A stretch of DNA of 64,000 bases from Nocardioides zeae (GTDB lineage Bacteria > Actinomycetota > Actinomycetes > Propionibacteriales > Nocardioidaceae): positions 62,001 to 126,000 of the forward strand of contig NZ_JAAGXA010000006.1 in NCBI RefSeq assembly GCF_010686755.1, written 5' to 3'. This document shows, piece by piece, positions 41,038 to 51,489 of this stretch. Position numbers and translations under genes: made by a program. The notes beneath the pieces were generated by a model. That model ran no database searches. It saw nothing but the letters and a program-made list of their open reading frames with translations, and had not been told where the DNA came from. Within the stretch, counting starts at the first letter, position 1. Every line of letters starts with the position of its first letter.

Positions 41038-42231
41038 TCAGACCAGCAGGTCGGTCAGCTCCGCGGCGAGCAGCACGGCGCCGACCAGCGAGGCGCGCTC
41101 GCCCAGCTCGGACAGCTCCACGGGCGTCGCCGCAACGGCGTCGAGCACGTGGCGGCGCAGCTCGCGGCGTACCGACTCCAGCAGCAGGTCGCCCGCCCGC
41201 GCCATGTCGCCCCCCACCACGAGCACGCCCGGGTTGATGAGGTTGACGACGCTCGCGAGCGCCCAGCCGATGTGGCGGCCGGCGTCCTCGAGCGAGCGCT
41301 GGGCGGAGACGTTGCCGGCGGTGGCCGCGGCCACGACGTCGTCGAGCGTCGCGCCGGGCAGCTGGTCGGCCATCATCGCCAGCACGCTGCCGACCGAGGC
41401 GTAGGCCTCGAGGCAGCCGCGGCTCCCGCAGCGGCAGACCGGTCCGCGCTCGTCGAGGGTGAGGTGCCCGATCTCGCCGGCGGCGCCGCCGGAGCCGTGG
41501 AAGAGCCGGTTGTCGATGACGATGCCGGCGCCGACGCCCGAGGAGATCTTCACGAAGAAGGAGCTGTCCTCGCCGCGGGCCACGCCGAGCCGGTGCTCGG
41601 CGAGGGCGCCGAGGTTGGCGTCGTTCTCGACGGTGACGGGCACCCCGAACGCCTCCTCGCACGCGGCGAGCGCGTCCACCCCGACCCAGCCGGGCAGGAT
41701 CGCCGCGGCCGCGACGACCCGCTGGTTGATGGGCGCCGGGAGGCCGGTCGCCACGGTGCGCAGGGCGGTGCGGTCGAGGCCCTCGGCCGCGAGCAGGTCG
41801 TCGAGCAGGGTGGTCGCGATGGCGAGGCCCTCGGTGTGCGAGTGGGTGGGGGAGAGCCGCTGACGCCGCTCCGCCACGAGGTGCCCGGTCACGTCGCCGA
41901 GGGCGACCGCGACGTGGCTGTGCCCGAAGTCGACACCGGCGACGAGGCCGGCGCCCGGGGCGAGGCGCACGACGGTGCCGCGCCGGCCGCTGCCTGGCTC
42001 CGTCGCCACGAGACCGGCCGCAGCGAGGTCGCGGATGATGTTGGAGACCGTGGCGGGCGCGAGGCCGGTGACCCGCGCCAGCTCCGCCTGGGTCGGGGGC
42101 GGCGCGTCGGACTCGGCCCCGGCGCCGGCCGCGCGCAGCACGTCGAGCACCCGCCGTTGGTTGGCGGTGCGCAGCGTGGCGGTCGAGCCGGGCGCGGCGG
42201 AACGGAGGTCGGAGGTGGACACGGGCGTCAC
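41038..42231 (-). CDS. ROK family transcriptional regulator
   Basis: A 397-residue ROK repressor. N-terminal winged helix at about residues 20-80 (TQAELARVTGLAPATVSNII), then the sugar-kinase-like fold with GVDFGHSHVAVALG, VENDANLGALAEHRLG, GVGAGIVIDNRLFHG, GGAAGEIGHLTL and the zinc motif CRCGSRGCLE. It is divergent from a sugar ABC importer and probably represses it until a sugar binds. GTG start at 42231. Confidence 0.9.
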   Translation of the reverse strand: MTPVSTSDLRSAAPGSTATLRTANQRRVLDVLRAAGAGAESDAPPPTQAELARVTGLAPATVSNIIRDLAAAGLVATEPGSGRRGTVVRLAPGAGLVAGVDFGHSHVAVALGDVTGHLVAERRQRLSPTHSHTEGLAIATTLLDDLLAAEGLDRTALRTVATGLPAPINQRVVAAAAILPGWVGVDALAACEEAFGVPVTVENDANLGALAEHRLGVARGEDSSFFVKISSGVGAGIVIDNRLFHGSGGAAGEIGHLTLDERGPVCRCGSRGCLEAYASVGSVLAMMADQLPGATLDDVVAAATAGNVSAQRSLEDAGRHIGWALASVVNLINPGVLVVGGDMARAGDLLLESVRRELRRHVLDAVAATPVELSELGERASLVGAVLLAAELTDLLV

Positions 42232-42252
42232 CCTGACGTGTGAGGCGCTGAA

Positions 42253-42321
42253 CCGTCAAGAGATGTTCTCAAACGGCGTCTGGGACTCGCTGATAACGAT
42301 TTTGCGTTCATGTCTTGACGG
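42253..42321. promoter_or_regulatory. paired inverted operator sites between the ROK gene and the sugar importer
   Basis: CCGTCAAGAGATG starts at 42253 on the plus strand. CCGTCAAGACATG is found on the minus strand ending at 42321. The match continues with CAAA a few bases further in each. Two facing copies in a divergent promoter are the expected arrangement for ROK regulator binding. Confidence 0.6.
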
Positions 42322-42396
42322 CTAGGCCTGTGGCGCACAACACTCCGAGCGTCACCACGCGACGGTGCCGTCGCACCCGGTCCACGAGGAGAGTCC

Positions 42397-43466
42397 ATGT
42401 CCAGCAGCAAGCTCAAGCGCGGCATCGTCAGCACGGCCGCCATCGTCGTGGGGGTCGGCCTGCTGGCTGCCTGCGGCGCCAACGACGCCCAGGAGGGCGA
42501 CAGCGACACCAAGGTCATCGCGCTCCTGCTGCCGGAGTCGAGCACCACGCGCTACGAGGCCTTCGACAAGCCGCTCTTCGAGGCCAAGGTGCAGGACGTC
42601 TGCGGCGACGAGTGCGAGGTCGTCTACTTCAACGCCGACCAGGACGAGGCGAAGCAGACCCAGCAGGTCGACTCTGCGATCTCCCAGAACGCCGACGTCA
42701 TCGTGCTCGACCCGGTCAACGGCGCCGGCGCGGGCGGCATGGTCCGCACTGCGCAGGAGTCGGGCGCCGAGGTCATCGCCTACGACCGCTTCATCGAGGG
42801 CGCTGACTACTACCTGTCCTTCGACAACGAGACCGTCGGCCGCATGCAGGGCGAGGCACTCGTCGAGGCCACTGGCGGCACCGGCGGCATCCTCATGCTC
42901 AACGGCGCGCCGAGCGACCCCAACGCCGCGCAGTTCAAGTCCGGCGCTCACGAGGCGATCGACGCGAGCGGCCTCGAGGTCCTGGCGGAGTACGACAACC
43001 CCGACTGGAGCCCCGACAACGCGCGCACCTGGACCACCGACCAGCTCGCGCGCTTCGACGCCGGCGACATCGCGGGCGTGTACGCCGCGAACGACGGCCA
43101 GGCCGGCGGCGTCATCGCCGCGCTGACCGGTGCGGGCGTCGACCCGACCGCGCTGCCGCCCATCACCGGCCAGGACGCCGAGCTCGCCGCTATCCAGCGC
43201 ATCGTCGCCGGTGAGCAGGCCATGACGATCTACAAGCCCATCAAGGTCGAGGCCGAGAAGGCCGCCGAGGTCGCCGTCGCGCTCGCCAAGGGCGAGGACG
43301 TCGGCGAGACGACCGACTACGAGGGCGTCGACTCCTTCATCTTCGACCCGATCGTCGTCACGGCGGACAACGTCAACGACACCGTCATCGCCGACGGTTT
43401 CTACACGGTCGAGGACATCTGCACCGCCGACTACGCCGACGCCTGCACCGCCGCCGGCATCGGGGC

Positions 43467-43470
<4 letters not shown>
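42397..43470 (+). CDS. sugar ABC transporter substrate-binding lipoprotein (periplasmic-binding protein type I)
   Basis: A 357-residue secreted lipoprotein. Signal peptide with lipobox LLAAC (Cys26). The mature part has the RbsB/XylF fold: KVIALLLPESSTTRYEAFDK, ISQNADVIVLDPVNG, AEVIAYDRFIEGADYYLSFD, GDIAGVYAANDGQAGGVIAA and PPITGQDAELAAIQRIVAG. Closest in pattern to xylose or multi-sugar binding proteins. First gene of a three-gene importer operon behind the ROK operators. Confidence 0.9.
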
Positions 43471-44290
<820 letters not shown>

Positions 44291-44294
<4 letters not shown>

Positions 44295-45520
44295 CCGTCG
44301 CCGCCGACCTCGCCGACGAGCGGCTCGTCCGCAGCCGCGGCGCCCGTGGCGCCCTCGACGTCGTGTGGAACCGCCTCCGGGGCGGCGACCTCGGCAGCCT
44401 GCCGGTGGTCGTCGGCCTGATCGTGATCTGCACGGTCTTCTACAGCTTGGACCCGCGGTTCCTGTCGTCGTTCTCGATGGTCAACATCCTGACCTACGCG
44501 GCGCCCGTCGGGATCATCGCGCTCGGCATCGTCCTGGTGCTGCTGCTCGGCGAGATCGACCTCTCCGTCGGCTCCGTCTCGGGCATGGCGGCCGCGATCA
44601 TGGCGGTGCTCGTGGTGAAGGAGGGACAGCCGGCGTTCGTCGGGCTGCTCGCCGGCATCGCGGTCGGCGCCGTCGTCGGCATCGCCTACGCGTTCCTCTA
44701 CACGGTGCTCGGCATCCCCAGCTTCGTGTTCTCCCTCGGCGGCCTGCTGGGCTTCCAGGGCGTGCTGCTCTACGTGCTCGGCTCCGACGGCACCATCAAC
44801 CTGCCGGACGGCTCCGGGCTCACCGAGTTCGCTCGGTTCAGCTTCGTGAGCGGCGCCGCGGCGTACGTCGGCGTGGCGATCGTCGTCGCCCTGTACGTCG
44901 CGTCGCGGCTCTGGACGATCCGTCAGCGTCGCGCGGCCGACCTGTCGGCGCCGTCCCTGCTCGGAGTCGGCCTCAAGGCGCTGGCGCTGGCGGCCGGGCT
45001 CGGCTGGCTGACGTGGTACCTCGGCGTCGACCGCGGATGGAGCTACAGCTTCCTGCTCTTCGCGGCCCTCGTGGTCGTGATGGACCTGGCGCTGCGCCGT
45101 ACGCGGTGGGGACGGCACGTCTTCGCCGTCGGCGGCAACGAGGAGGCGGCCCGCCGATCGGGCGTGAAGGTGACGCGGATCTACGTGTCCGTCTTCGTGC
45201 TGACCTCCACCCTCGCCGCGCTCGGCGGCCTGCTGGCCGCCGGTCAGCAGACCTCGGTCTCGCAGGCCACGGGCACGACCGACACCAACCTGACCGCGAT
45301 CGCCGCGGCCGTCATCGGCGGCACCAGCCTCTTCGGCGGGCGCGGGTCGGCGTACGCCGCGATGCTCGGCATCATCGTCCTGCAGGCCATCCAGTCGGGC
45401 CTCAACATCGTCGGTGTCGACTCCTCCGTCCGCTTCATGGTCACCGGTGGCGTGCTGCTGCTGGCCGTCGCCATCGACTCCGTCGCCCGCCGGGCGCGGT
45501 CGGCGAGCGGACGCGGATAG
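44291..45520 (+). CDS. sugar ABC transporter permease (XylH/RbsC-like)
   Basis: A 409-residue membrane protein with about ten hydrophobic segments. It has LVLLLGEIDLSVGSVSGMAA, GIPSFVFSLGGLLGFQGVLL, FAVGGNEEAARRSGVKVTRI (the cytoplasmic ATPase-coupling region) and AAAVIGGTSLFGGRGSAYAA, the family signature. A hydrophilic stretch of about 45 residues in the middle resembles XylH-type permeases. Followed by a terminator hairpin at 45537-45587. Confidence 0.92.
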
Positions 45521-45536
45521 CGCGCTCGGGGTGGAG

Positions 45537-45587
45537 CCGGGGGCGTCTCGGGGCACGGCCATGGGCGTGCCGGAGGGACGCCCCCGG
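45537..45587 (+). terminator. two-part stem-loop after the sugar importer operon
   Basis: Outer arms CCGGGGGCGTC (45537-45547) and GACGCCCCCGG (45577-45587) pair perfectly. Inner arms GGCACG (45552-45557) and CGTGCC (45566-45571) extend the stem. No U tract. Confidence 0.6.
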
Positions 45588-45611
45588 TCCGCGTTCGGGC
45601 ACACTGCTCCC

Positions 45612-46934
45612 GTGAGCAAACTGTTCGGGGGACTACGGCAGGCGCCTGCGCGCGTGCTGGCAGGTGTGCAGACCGGCGTGCGCGGGCTCGTGCTGAAGCA
45701 GGTCGGCGGCCGCGTCGACCTGTCGAAGATCGAGCGCGTGCCCGCCAGCCTCGGCTGGCCGCTGGAGCGCGAGGGCGTCGACCCGCCCGGGCGGCTCGAG
45801 GAGATGCGGGCCGAGAGCCCGGTGGGCCTGCTGACCACGTTCCTCGGGATCAAGGTGTGGCTGGTGACCGGGTACGACGCGGGCCACGAGGTCCTCGTCG
45901 ACCGCGGCGCGGCGTACTCCACCGACATCCGGCCCTACGTCGGCAAGGCCGGTGCCGCGGGCGGCGACATCGGCGGCCTCGGGTTCACGGACCCGCCGGA
46001 CCACACGCGGCTGCGGAAGTACCTGACGCCCGAGTTCACCCGCCGTCGGCTGCAGCGGCTCGAGCCGCTCGTCGACGCCATCATCGAGCGGCAGCTCGAC
46101 GAGATCGAGGCGGCGGCCGAGGAGGCCGAGGACGGGGTCGTCGACCTCGTGCAGCTGTTCAGCTTCCCCATCCCGTTCCTCGTGATCTGCGAGCTGCTCG
46201 GCCTGTCCGACGAGCGGCGCGCGATCTTCCAGGAGCTCGGCTCGGCCCGGTTCGACGTCTCCAGCGGCGGGATCGGCGCGTTCGGCGCGATCTCCGGCTC
46301 GCGGGAGTTCCTGCTCGCCGAGACCGCCCGCCAGCGGCACGACCCCGGTCCCGGCCTGATCGGCCAGATCGTGCGCGACCACGGCGACGAGATCAGCGAC
46401 TACGACCTCGGCGGCCTCGCCGACGGTGCGTTCACCGGCGGCATGGAGACGTCCGCCGGCATGCTCGCGCTCGGCAGCGCCGTGCTGCTCGACCACCCCG
46501 AGACGTGGAAGCAGCTCGCCGCGGGCGAGGCCGACGTCGACGCGGTCGTCGAGGAGCTGCTCCGCTACCTGTCCGTCGTGCAGGTCGCCTTCCCGCGGTT
46601 CGCGACGAAGGACGTCGAGGTCGCGGGCCAGCAGGTGCGCAAGGGCGACGTCGTGCTCGTGCACCTCCCCGCCGTCGACCGCGACCCCTCCTTCGGCGCC
46701 TGCCCCCACGCCTTCGACCCGGACCGCGAGGTGAAGTCGCACCTCGCCTTCGGCCACGGCATCCACCGCTGCGTCGGCGCCGAGCTCGCCCGGATGGAGC
46801 TGCGCAAGGCCTACCCGGCCCTGGCGCGGCGGTTCCCCGACCTCGCGCTCGTGCGCGAGACGGACGACCTCGACTACTTCGGGTCGTCGATCGTGTACGG
46901 CGTCGAGCGGCTGCTCGTGCGGCCGCTGGGCTGA
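45612..46934 (+). CDS. cytochrome P450
   Basis: A 440-residue soluble P450. Heme-binding motif FGHGIHRCVGAELARME with the thiolate Cys at residue 387; ExxR in VEELLRYLS; I-helix FTGGMETSAGM, where the usual acid-alcohol pair appears as Glu-Thr. The first 60 residues precede a typical bacterial P450 start. GTG 45612 follows CACACT by six bases. No ferredoxin or reductase gene is adjacent, and it seems unrelated to the importer before it. Substrate unknown. Confidence 0.9.
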   Translation: MSKLFGGLRQAPARVLAGVQTGVRGLVLKQVGGRVDLSKIERVPASLGWPLEREGVDPPGRLEEMRAESPVGLLTTFLGIKVWLVTGYDAGHEVLVDRGAAYSTDIRPYVGKAGAAGGDIGGLGFTDPPDHTRLRKYLTPEFTRRRLQRLEPLVDAIIERQLDEIEAAAEEAEDGVVDLVQLFSFPIPFLVICELLGLSDERRAIFQELGSARFDVSSGGIGAFGAISGSREFLLAETARQRHDPGPGLIGQIVRDHGDEISDYDLGGLADGAFTGGMETSAGMLALGSAVLLDHPETWKQLAAGEADVDAVVEELLRYLSVVQVAFPRFATKDVEVAGQQVRKGDVVLVHLPAVDRDPSFGACPHAFDPDREVKSHLAFGHGIHRCVGAELARMELRKAYPALARRFPDLALVRETDDLDYFGSSIVYGVERLLVRPLG

Positions 46935-46940
46935 AGAGCC

Positions 46941-48002
46941 TCACTCCAGCGCGACGTCCGCCAGCCACACGTCGGCGATCGTCTTGAGCGCCCACGGGAG
47001 GCTCAGTGCGCTCGCGCCACGGCGCATCACCCAGATCGCGTTGCCGCCGGCGGCCGGGTCCTCGCCGTCGACCGCGGCGTACCGACCCTCGGCGACCGCC
47101 GGGATCGCCTGGAACAGCGGCGACGACTCCCGGGCCTCGCGCGTCGCGTCGTCGAAGTAGCCCACCACGAGCACGTCGCCGTCGAGCCGTCCCAGGAGCT
47201 CGTCGGACACGTGGGTCTCCTCGGTGAACTCCTGCGCCGCGGGGTGGGGGGCGAAGCCGAGGTTGGCCACGACCTGCTCGGCGGTGCCGCCGGCGACCGT
47301 GTAGTAGTCCATCCCGGTCTCGGGGTAGTCCGTCGCGATCGTGATGGTGCGGCCGGCGAACTCGGGGTGGGCCTCCGCGACCGCGGCGATGGCCTCGTCC
47401 GCCTCCTCCACCACGGTCTCGGCCGCGGCGGTGAGGTCGAGCACCTCGCCGATCCGCAGCTGCGGCTCCCGCCAGTCGATCTGCGTGCCGTCGACGAGCT
47501 CGGGGTTCTCGAGCACGGGCGCGATGGCGCTGAGCCGCTCGACGTCGGCCTCCTCCCAGAGGAAGTTGAGCGCGATGATGAGGTCGGGGTCGCTGGCGGC
47601 GATGCCCTCGACGTTGATCGGGTCGCTCCGGGTGGCCGTGTCGACCGTCTCGATGCCCGCCAGGTAGGCGTCGTCCCGCCACTCCCAGTCCTCGTCGGAG
47701 AGCGCGTAGACCGGCGTCACGTCCAGGGCCTCGAGCGCGTCGAGGTTGGAGGAGAAGCCGATCACGGCGATCCGCTCGGGCCGCTCCTCGAGCACCGTCT
47801 CGCCGGCCCAGGTCTCGAGGGTCAGGGGGTAGGACGTGGTGCCCTCCGCGGCCGGGAGCAGCGCCGCCGACGACCCGGACGTCCCGTCCGTGTCCCCGTC
47901 GTCACCGCTCCCCGCGCCGCAGGCGGCCAGGGGCAGGGCGAGCGCCGCGGCGAGAGCGCCGGTCAGCGCACGTCGCCGCGCTCGGGGGGTGGGGACGGTC
48001 AT
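46941..48002 (-). CDS. iron-siderophore ABC transporter substrate-binding lipoprotein
   Basis: A 353-residue class III binding protein (FepB/FhuD fold). Signal peptide with lipobox PLAAC (Cys28), then ERPERIAVIGFSSNLDALEA, ASDPDLIIALNF, GRTITIATDYPETGMDYYTV and AVDGEDPAAGGNAIWVMRRG. CCGAGGAG precedes the ATG at 48002. A DtxR-type box lies about 53 bp upstream. It is the likely missing receptor for the permease/ATPase operon at 2324-5296, which has no binding protein. Confidence 0.88.
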   Translation of the reverse strand: MTVPTPRARRRALTGALAAALALPLAACGAGSGDDGDTDGTSGSSAALLPAAEGTTSYPLTLETWAGETVLEERPERIAVIGFSSNLDALEALDVTPVYALSDEDWEWRDDAYLAGIETVDTATRSDPINVEGIAASDPDLIIALNFLWEEADVERLSAIAPVLENPELVDGTQIDWREPQLRIGEVLDLTAAAETVVEEADEAIAAVAEAHPEFAGRTITIATDYPETGMDYYTVAGGTAEQVVANLGFAPHPAAQEFTEETHVSDELLGRLDGDVLVVGYFDDATREARESSPLFQAIPAVAEGRYAAVDGEDPAAGGNAIWVMRRGASALSLPWALKTIADVWLADVALE

Positions 48003-48054
48003 GGGGACTCCTCGGTTCGGGGGGACCGCGCGGTCACGCACGGCGCCGATGAGG

Positions 48055-48073
48055 TTAGGTGAGCCTACCCATG
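48055..48073 (-). promoter_or_regulatory. DtxR/IdeR-type iron box upstream of the siderophore-binding protein
   Basis: TTAGGTGAGCCTACCC starts at 48055. I count about 13 of 19 matches to the DtxR/IdeR consensus, with the left half TTAGGT intact. It lies in the divergent promoter between the binding protein and the AraC regulator. Confidence 0.55.
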
Positions 48074-48078
48074 CCTTA

Positions 48079-48113
48079 GGGTGCAGTTCCCGCCAACCTG
48101 GGTGCAGTTCCCG
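48079..48113 (+). promoter_or_regulatory. two 14-bp direct repeats with 21-bp period before the AraC-type gene
   Basis: GGGTGCAGTTCCCG occurs at 48079-48092 and 48100-48113. The exact repeat with a two-turn period on one face of the helix is the classic layout for an AraC-family binding site. It adjoins the iron box, so iron and the AraC ligand could jointly control the binding protein. Confidence 0.6.
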
Positions 48114-48135
48114 GCGGTACGACGAGGAGGAGCCC

Positions 48136-48870
48136 GTGACGACGATCGCGCCCGCGCGGGTCCACGTGCCCGCGTTCGCCGTCGCCGAGCGCGCCGAGCC
48201 CGACCAGCACGTGCTGCTCTGGCAGGTGCGGGGGGCCTCCGACGTGCGCGTCGACGGCGAGGCTCGTGTGCTCGTGGCGGGTCAGGCCCTCTGGGTGCCG
48301 GTGGGGGTGCGCCACGAGTTCACGGTGCGGGTGAACTCGGTCGTGCTGCCGATGCTGTTCGGGGCGGGCGCGACCGCGACCACGCTGCAGCGGCCGACCG
48401 CGATCGGGGTCGACGCCGACCTGCGCACCTTGTTCCTCGCCTACGTGCAGACGAGCTACAGCATCATCCGACCCCCGGTGAACATCGCCCGGCAGATCCT
48501 GGCGCTGCTCGAGGAGCGTCCGGCGCTCCCCACGGCCCTGCCGCTCCCGACGAGCGCGGCGGCGCTGGCCGTCGCCGAGGCCCTGCTGTTCAACCCGGGC
48601 GACGACCGGAGCGTGGAGGAGCTGGCGTCGGCCGCCCACGCGTCGGTGCGCACCGTCGAGCGCCAGTTCCGCGCCGAGACCGGGCTCTCGCTGCGGCAGT
48701 GGCGGATCCGCAGCCGCATGGAGGCGGCCACGGTGCTGCTCCGCTCGCGCACGACCACGGCGGCCGTCGCGCACCGGGTGGGCTACTCCGACGTCAGCGC
48801 CTTCCGCCGGGTGTTCAAGGCCCACGTCGGCGCGACGCCGGGGGAGTACGTCGCGCGCTACCGCCCGTAG
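48136..48870 (+). CDS. AraC family transcriptional regulator
   Basis: A 244-residue regulator. N-terminal cupin-like ligand domain (HVLLWQVRGASDVRVDGEAR, QALWVPVGVRHEFTV), then two C-terminal HTH motifs (SVEELASAAHASVRTVERQF; TTAAVAHRVGYSDVSAFRRV). GGAGGAG precedes the GTG at 48136. It is divergent from the siderophore-binding protein, the position of siderophore-sensing AraC activators such as the YbtA/PchR type; here the ligand is unknown. Confidence 0.88.
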   Translation: MTTIAPARVHVPAFAVAERAEPDQHVLLWQVRGASDVRVDGEARVLVAGQALWVPVGVRHEFTVRVNSVVLPMLFGAGATATTLQRPTAIGVDADLRTLFLAYVQTSYSIIRPPVNIARQILALLEERPALPTALPLPTSAAALAVAEALLFNPGDDRSVEELASAAHASVRTVERQFRAETGLSLRQWRIRSRMEAATVLLRSRTTTAAVAHRVGYSDVSAFRRVFKAHVGATPGEYVARYRP

Positions 48871-48878
48871 GCCGGCGG

Positions 48879-51446
48879 TCAATAGGTCGTGCGGCGCTGG
48901 ACGACCGGGCGTCCGATCCCGGCGCCGATCTCCTCGAGCTCGGCGACGGTCTTGGCGGAGCCGTGCTCGGAGCCGGCCATGCGGGAGATGGTCTCCTCCA
49001 TGAGGGTGCCGCCGAGGTCGTTGGCGCCGGCCTGCAGCATCATGCGGGTGCCGTCGATGCCGAGCTTGACCCAGCTGGTCTGGATGTTGGTGATCCGGCC
49101 GTGGAGCAGGATCCGCGCGAGCGCGTGCACGGCGAGGTTGTCGCGCAGCGAGGGCCCCGGGCGGGCGACGCCGGCGAGGTAGATCGGTGCGGAGGAGTGC
49201 ACGAACGGCAGCGGCACGAACTCGGTGAACCCCCGGCGCCCCTCGGCCAGGGAGAGGTCCTGCACGCCCTTGAGCACGTTGAGGTGCCCGACCCAGTGCC
49301 GCGGGTTGTCGACGTGGCCGTACATCATCGTCGAGGTCGTCGGGATGCCCACGCGGTGCGCGGTGGAGATGATGTCGACCCAGGTGGCGGTGGGCAGCTT
49401 GCCCTTGGTGAGGATCCAGCGGACCTCGTCGTCGAGGATCTCTGCGGCGGTGCCGGGGACGGAGTCGAGGCCGGCCTCGCGGGCCTTGATGAGGAAGTCC
49501 TCGAAGGAGAGCCCGGTGCGGGTGGAGCCGTTGAGGATCTCCATCGGCGAGTAGGCGTGCACGTGCATCTGGGGCACTCGCGCCTTCACCGCGCCGGCGA
49601 TGTCGAAGTAGGCCGTGCCGGGCAGCTGGGGGTCGATGCCGCCCTGCATGCACACCTCGGTCGCGCCGAGGTCCCACGCCTCCGCGGCGCGGTCGGCGAC
49701 CTGGTCCAGCGACAGGGAGTAGGCGTCGGCGTCGGTGCGGCGCTGGGCGAAGGCGCAGAAGCGGCAGCCGACGTAGCAGACGTTGGTGAAGTTGATGTTC
49801 CGGTTCACCACGTAGGTGACGTCGTCGCCGACGGTCGCGCGGCGCAGGTCGTCGGCCAGCTGGGTGACGGCGCGCAGGAGGTCGCCCTCGGCGGTGATGA
49901 GCGTCAGCGCGTGGGCGTCGGAGAGGTTCCCCGGGTCGCGCTGCGCCGCGGCGAGCGCCTCGCGGCCCTCGGCGAGGTTCACGGCAGGTGCGGAGCGCGC
50001 GGAGGGGGCGGCGTCGATGGCGCGCGCGGCTCCGTCGATCTCCGACCAGTCGCCGTACACGGTGTCGAAGTCGCTGCGCCGGTCCTCGCTGCGGCCCGTG
50101 GTGTCGACCTCGGCGTGCAGGTCGACGCGGCCGAATCCGGACAGGGTCGAGCCCGCCGCCTCGAGCGAGGGGTCCGGCTCCTGCCAGGGCGCCCCGACCG
50201 GACGGACCTCGGGGATCGCCAGCCCGTCCTCCTGGGCGAGCGCGGCGACGTGGCCCGCGATGCGCGGGTCGAGCCAGGGCTCCTCCCGGGTGAGCGCACC
50301 GACGACGTACTCCGGGTGCACGGTCAGCCGCGGCTCCAGCGAGAAGCCGCACTCGGCGGTGAGCGCGCGGAGCCGCTCCAGGGAGGGCCACGGCCGCTCG
50401 GGGTTCACGTGGTCGGGGGTCAGCGGCGAGACACCGCCCCAGTCGTCGACGCCGGCCTCCAGCAGGGCACGGCACTCCGCCAGGTCCACCAGGTTCGGCG
50501 GGGCCTGCACCCGTGCCTTGGGGCCCAGGACGATGCGGGTGACGGCGATGGCGGCGCGGTACTCGTCCAGGTCGAGGTCCCCCGCGTGGCGCATCGCGGT
50601 GTCGGGCTTGGCGCGGAAGTTCTGCACGATCACCTCCTGCACGTGGCCGTAGGTGCGTGCGATCCGCCGCAGCGCGAAGATCGTCTCGGCCCGCTCCGTC
50701 AGGTCCTCGCCGATGCCCACGAGCAGTCCCGTGGTGAATGGGATCGACAGCCGGCCGGCGTCCTCCAGCGTGCGCAGCCGCACCGCCGGGTCCTTGTCGG
50801 GGGAGCCGTAGTGGGCCAGGCCCTTCGTGGTGAAGAGCCGCGTCGAGGTGGTCTCGAGCATCATCCCCATCGACGGGGAGACCGGCTTGAGCCGGTTCAT
50901 CTCCTCCCACGTCATGACGCCGGGGTTGAGGTGGGGCAGCAGCCCGGTCTCCTCCAGCACGTGCACGGCCATCGCCCGCACGTAGGCGAGCGTGGAGTCG
51001 TAGCCCTGCTCATCCAGCCACGCCTGCGCCTCGGGCCAGCGGTCCTCCGGCCGGTCGCCGAGGGTGAAGAGCGCCTCCAGGCAGCCCAGGGCCGCGCCCT
51101 CGCGGGCGATGTCGAGGATCTCGTCGGGGGAGAGGTACGGCGCGCGCCCGGCCCGCGCCGCCTGCCCGGGCGTCTCGACGAAGGTGCAGTAGTGGCACCG
51201 GTCGCGACACAGCCGGGTGACCGGGATGAAGACCTTGGGGGAGTAGGTGACCACGCCGGGGCGCCCCGCCGCGACCAGTCCGGCGTCCCGCACCCGCGCC
51301 GCCACGGTGGTGAGCCGGTCGAGGTCCTCGCCCGTGGCCGCCAGCAGGGCCGCCGCCTCGGGCACGTCGAGGCTGGCCCCCCGCTCCGCGCGGGCGAGCG
51401 CGCGACGTACCTGCTGGGGAGTCGGAGCAGTAGGATCAGCAGTCAC
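48879..51446 (-). CDS. fbiC: bifunctional FO synthase CofGH (7,8-didemethyl-8-hydroxy-5-deazariboflavin synthase)
   Basis: An 855-residue fusion of two radical SAM enzymes making the F420 chromophore FO from tyrosine and the ribityl-uracil precursor. The CofG cluster motif CRDRCHYC has Cys80, 84 and 87; the CofH motif CYVGCRFC has Cys557, 561 and 564. Other markers are [15 protein letters not shown] and [21 protein letters not shown] start at 51446. The fused form is typical of actinobacteria. Other F420 genes are not in the window. Confidence 0.96.
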   Translation of the reverse strand: MTADPTAPTPQQVRRALARAERGASLDVPEAAALLAATGEDLDRLTTVAARVRDAGLVAAGRPGVVTYSPKVFIPVTRLCRDRCHYCTFVETPGQAARAGRAPYLSPDEILDIAREGAALGCLEALFTLGDRPEDRWPEAQAWLDEQGYDSTLAYVRAMAVHVLEETGLLPHLNPGVMTWEEMNRLKPVSPSMGMMLETTSTRLFTTKGLAHYGSPDKDPAVRLRTLEDAGRLSIPFTTGLLVGIGEDLTERAETIFALRRIARTYGHVQEVIVQNFRAKPDTAMRHAGDLDLDEYRAAIAVTRIVLGPKARVQAPPNLVDLAECRALLEAGVDDWGGVSPLTPDHVNPERPWPSLERLRALTAECGFSLEPRLTVHPEYVVGALTREEPWLDPRIAGHVAALAQEDGLAIPEVRPVGAPWQEPDPSLEAAGSTLSGFGRVDLHAEVDTTGRSEDRRSDFDTVYGDWSEIDGAARAIDAAPSARSAPAVNLAEGREALAAAQRDPGNLSDAHALTLITAEGDLLRAVTQLADDLRRATVGDDVTYVVNRNINFTNVCYVGCRFCAFAQRRTDADAYSLSLDQVADRAAEAWDLGATEVCMQGGIDPQLPGTAYFDIAGAVKARVPQMHVHAYSPMEILNGSTRTGLSFEDFLIKAREAGLDSVPGTAAEILDDEVRWILTKGKLPTATWVDIISTAHRVGIPTTSTMMYGHVDNPRHWVGHLNVLKGVQDLSLAEGRRGFTEFVPLPFVHSSAPIYLAGVARPGPSLRDNLAVHALARILLHGRITNIQTSWVKLGIDGTRMMLQAGANDLGGTLMEETISRMAGSEHGSAKTVAELEEIGAGIGRPVVQRRTTY

Positions 51447-51489
51447 CGTGCGAGCCTAGTCCGACGTGGTGAGGCGTGGTGCGGCGTGC

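Noticed and set aside
48076..50910. A 944-codon minus-strand frame over fbiC and the AraC gene, and a 1144-codon plus-strand frame over the same region.
   Set aside because: Both are low-complexity Arg/Gly/Ala/Pro shadows of fbiC, which has two intact radical SAM motifs in another frame.
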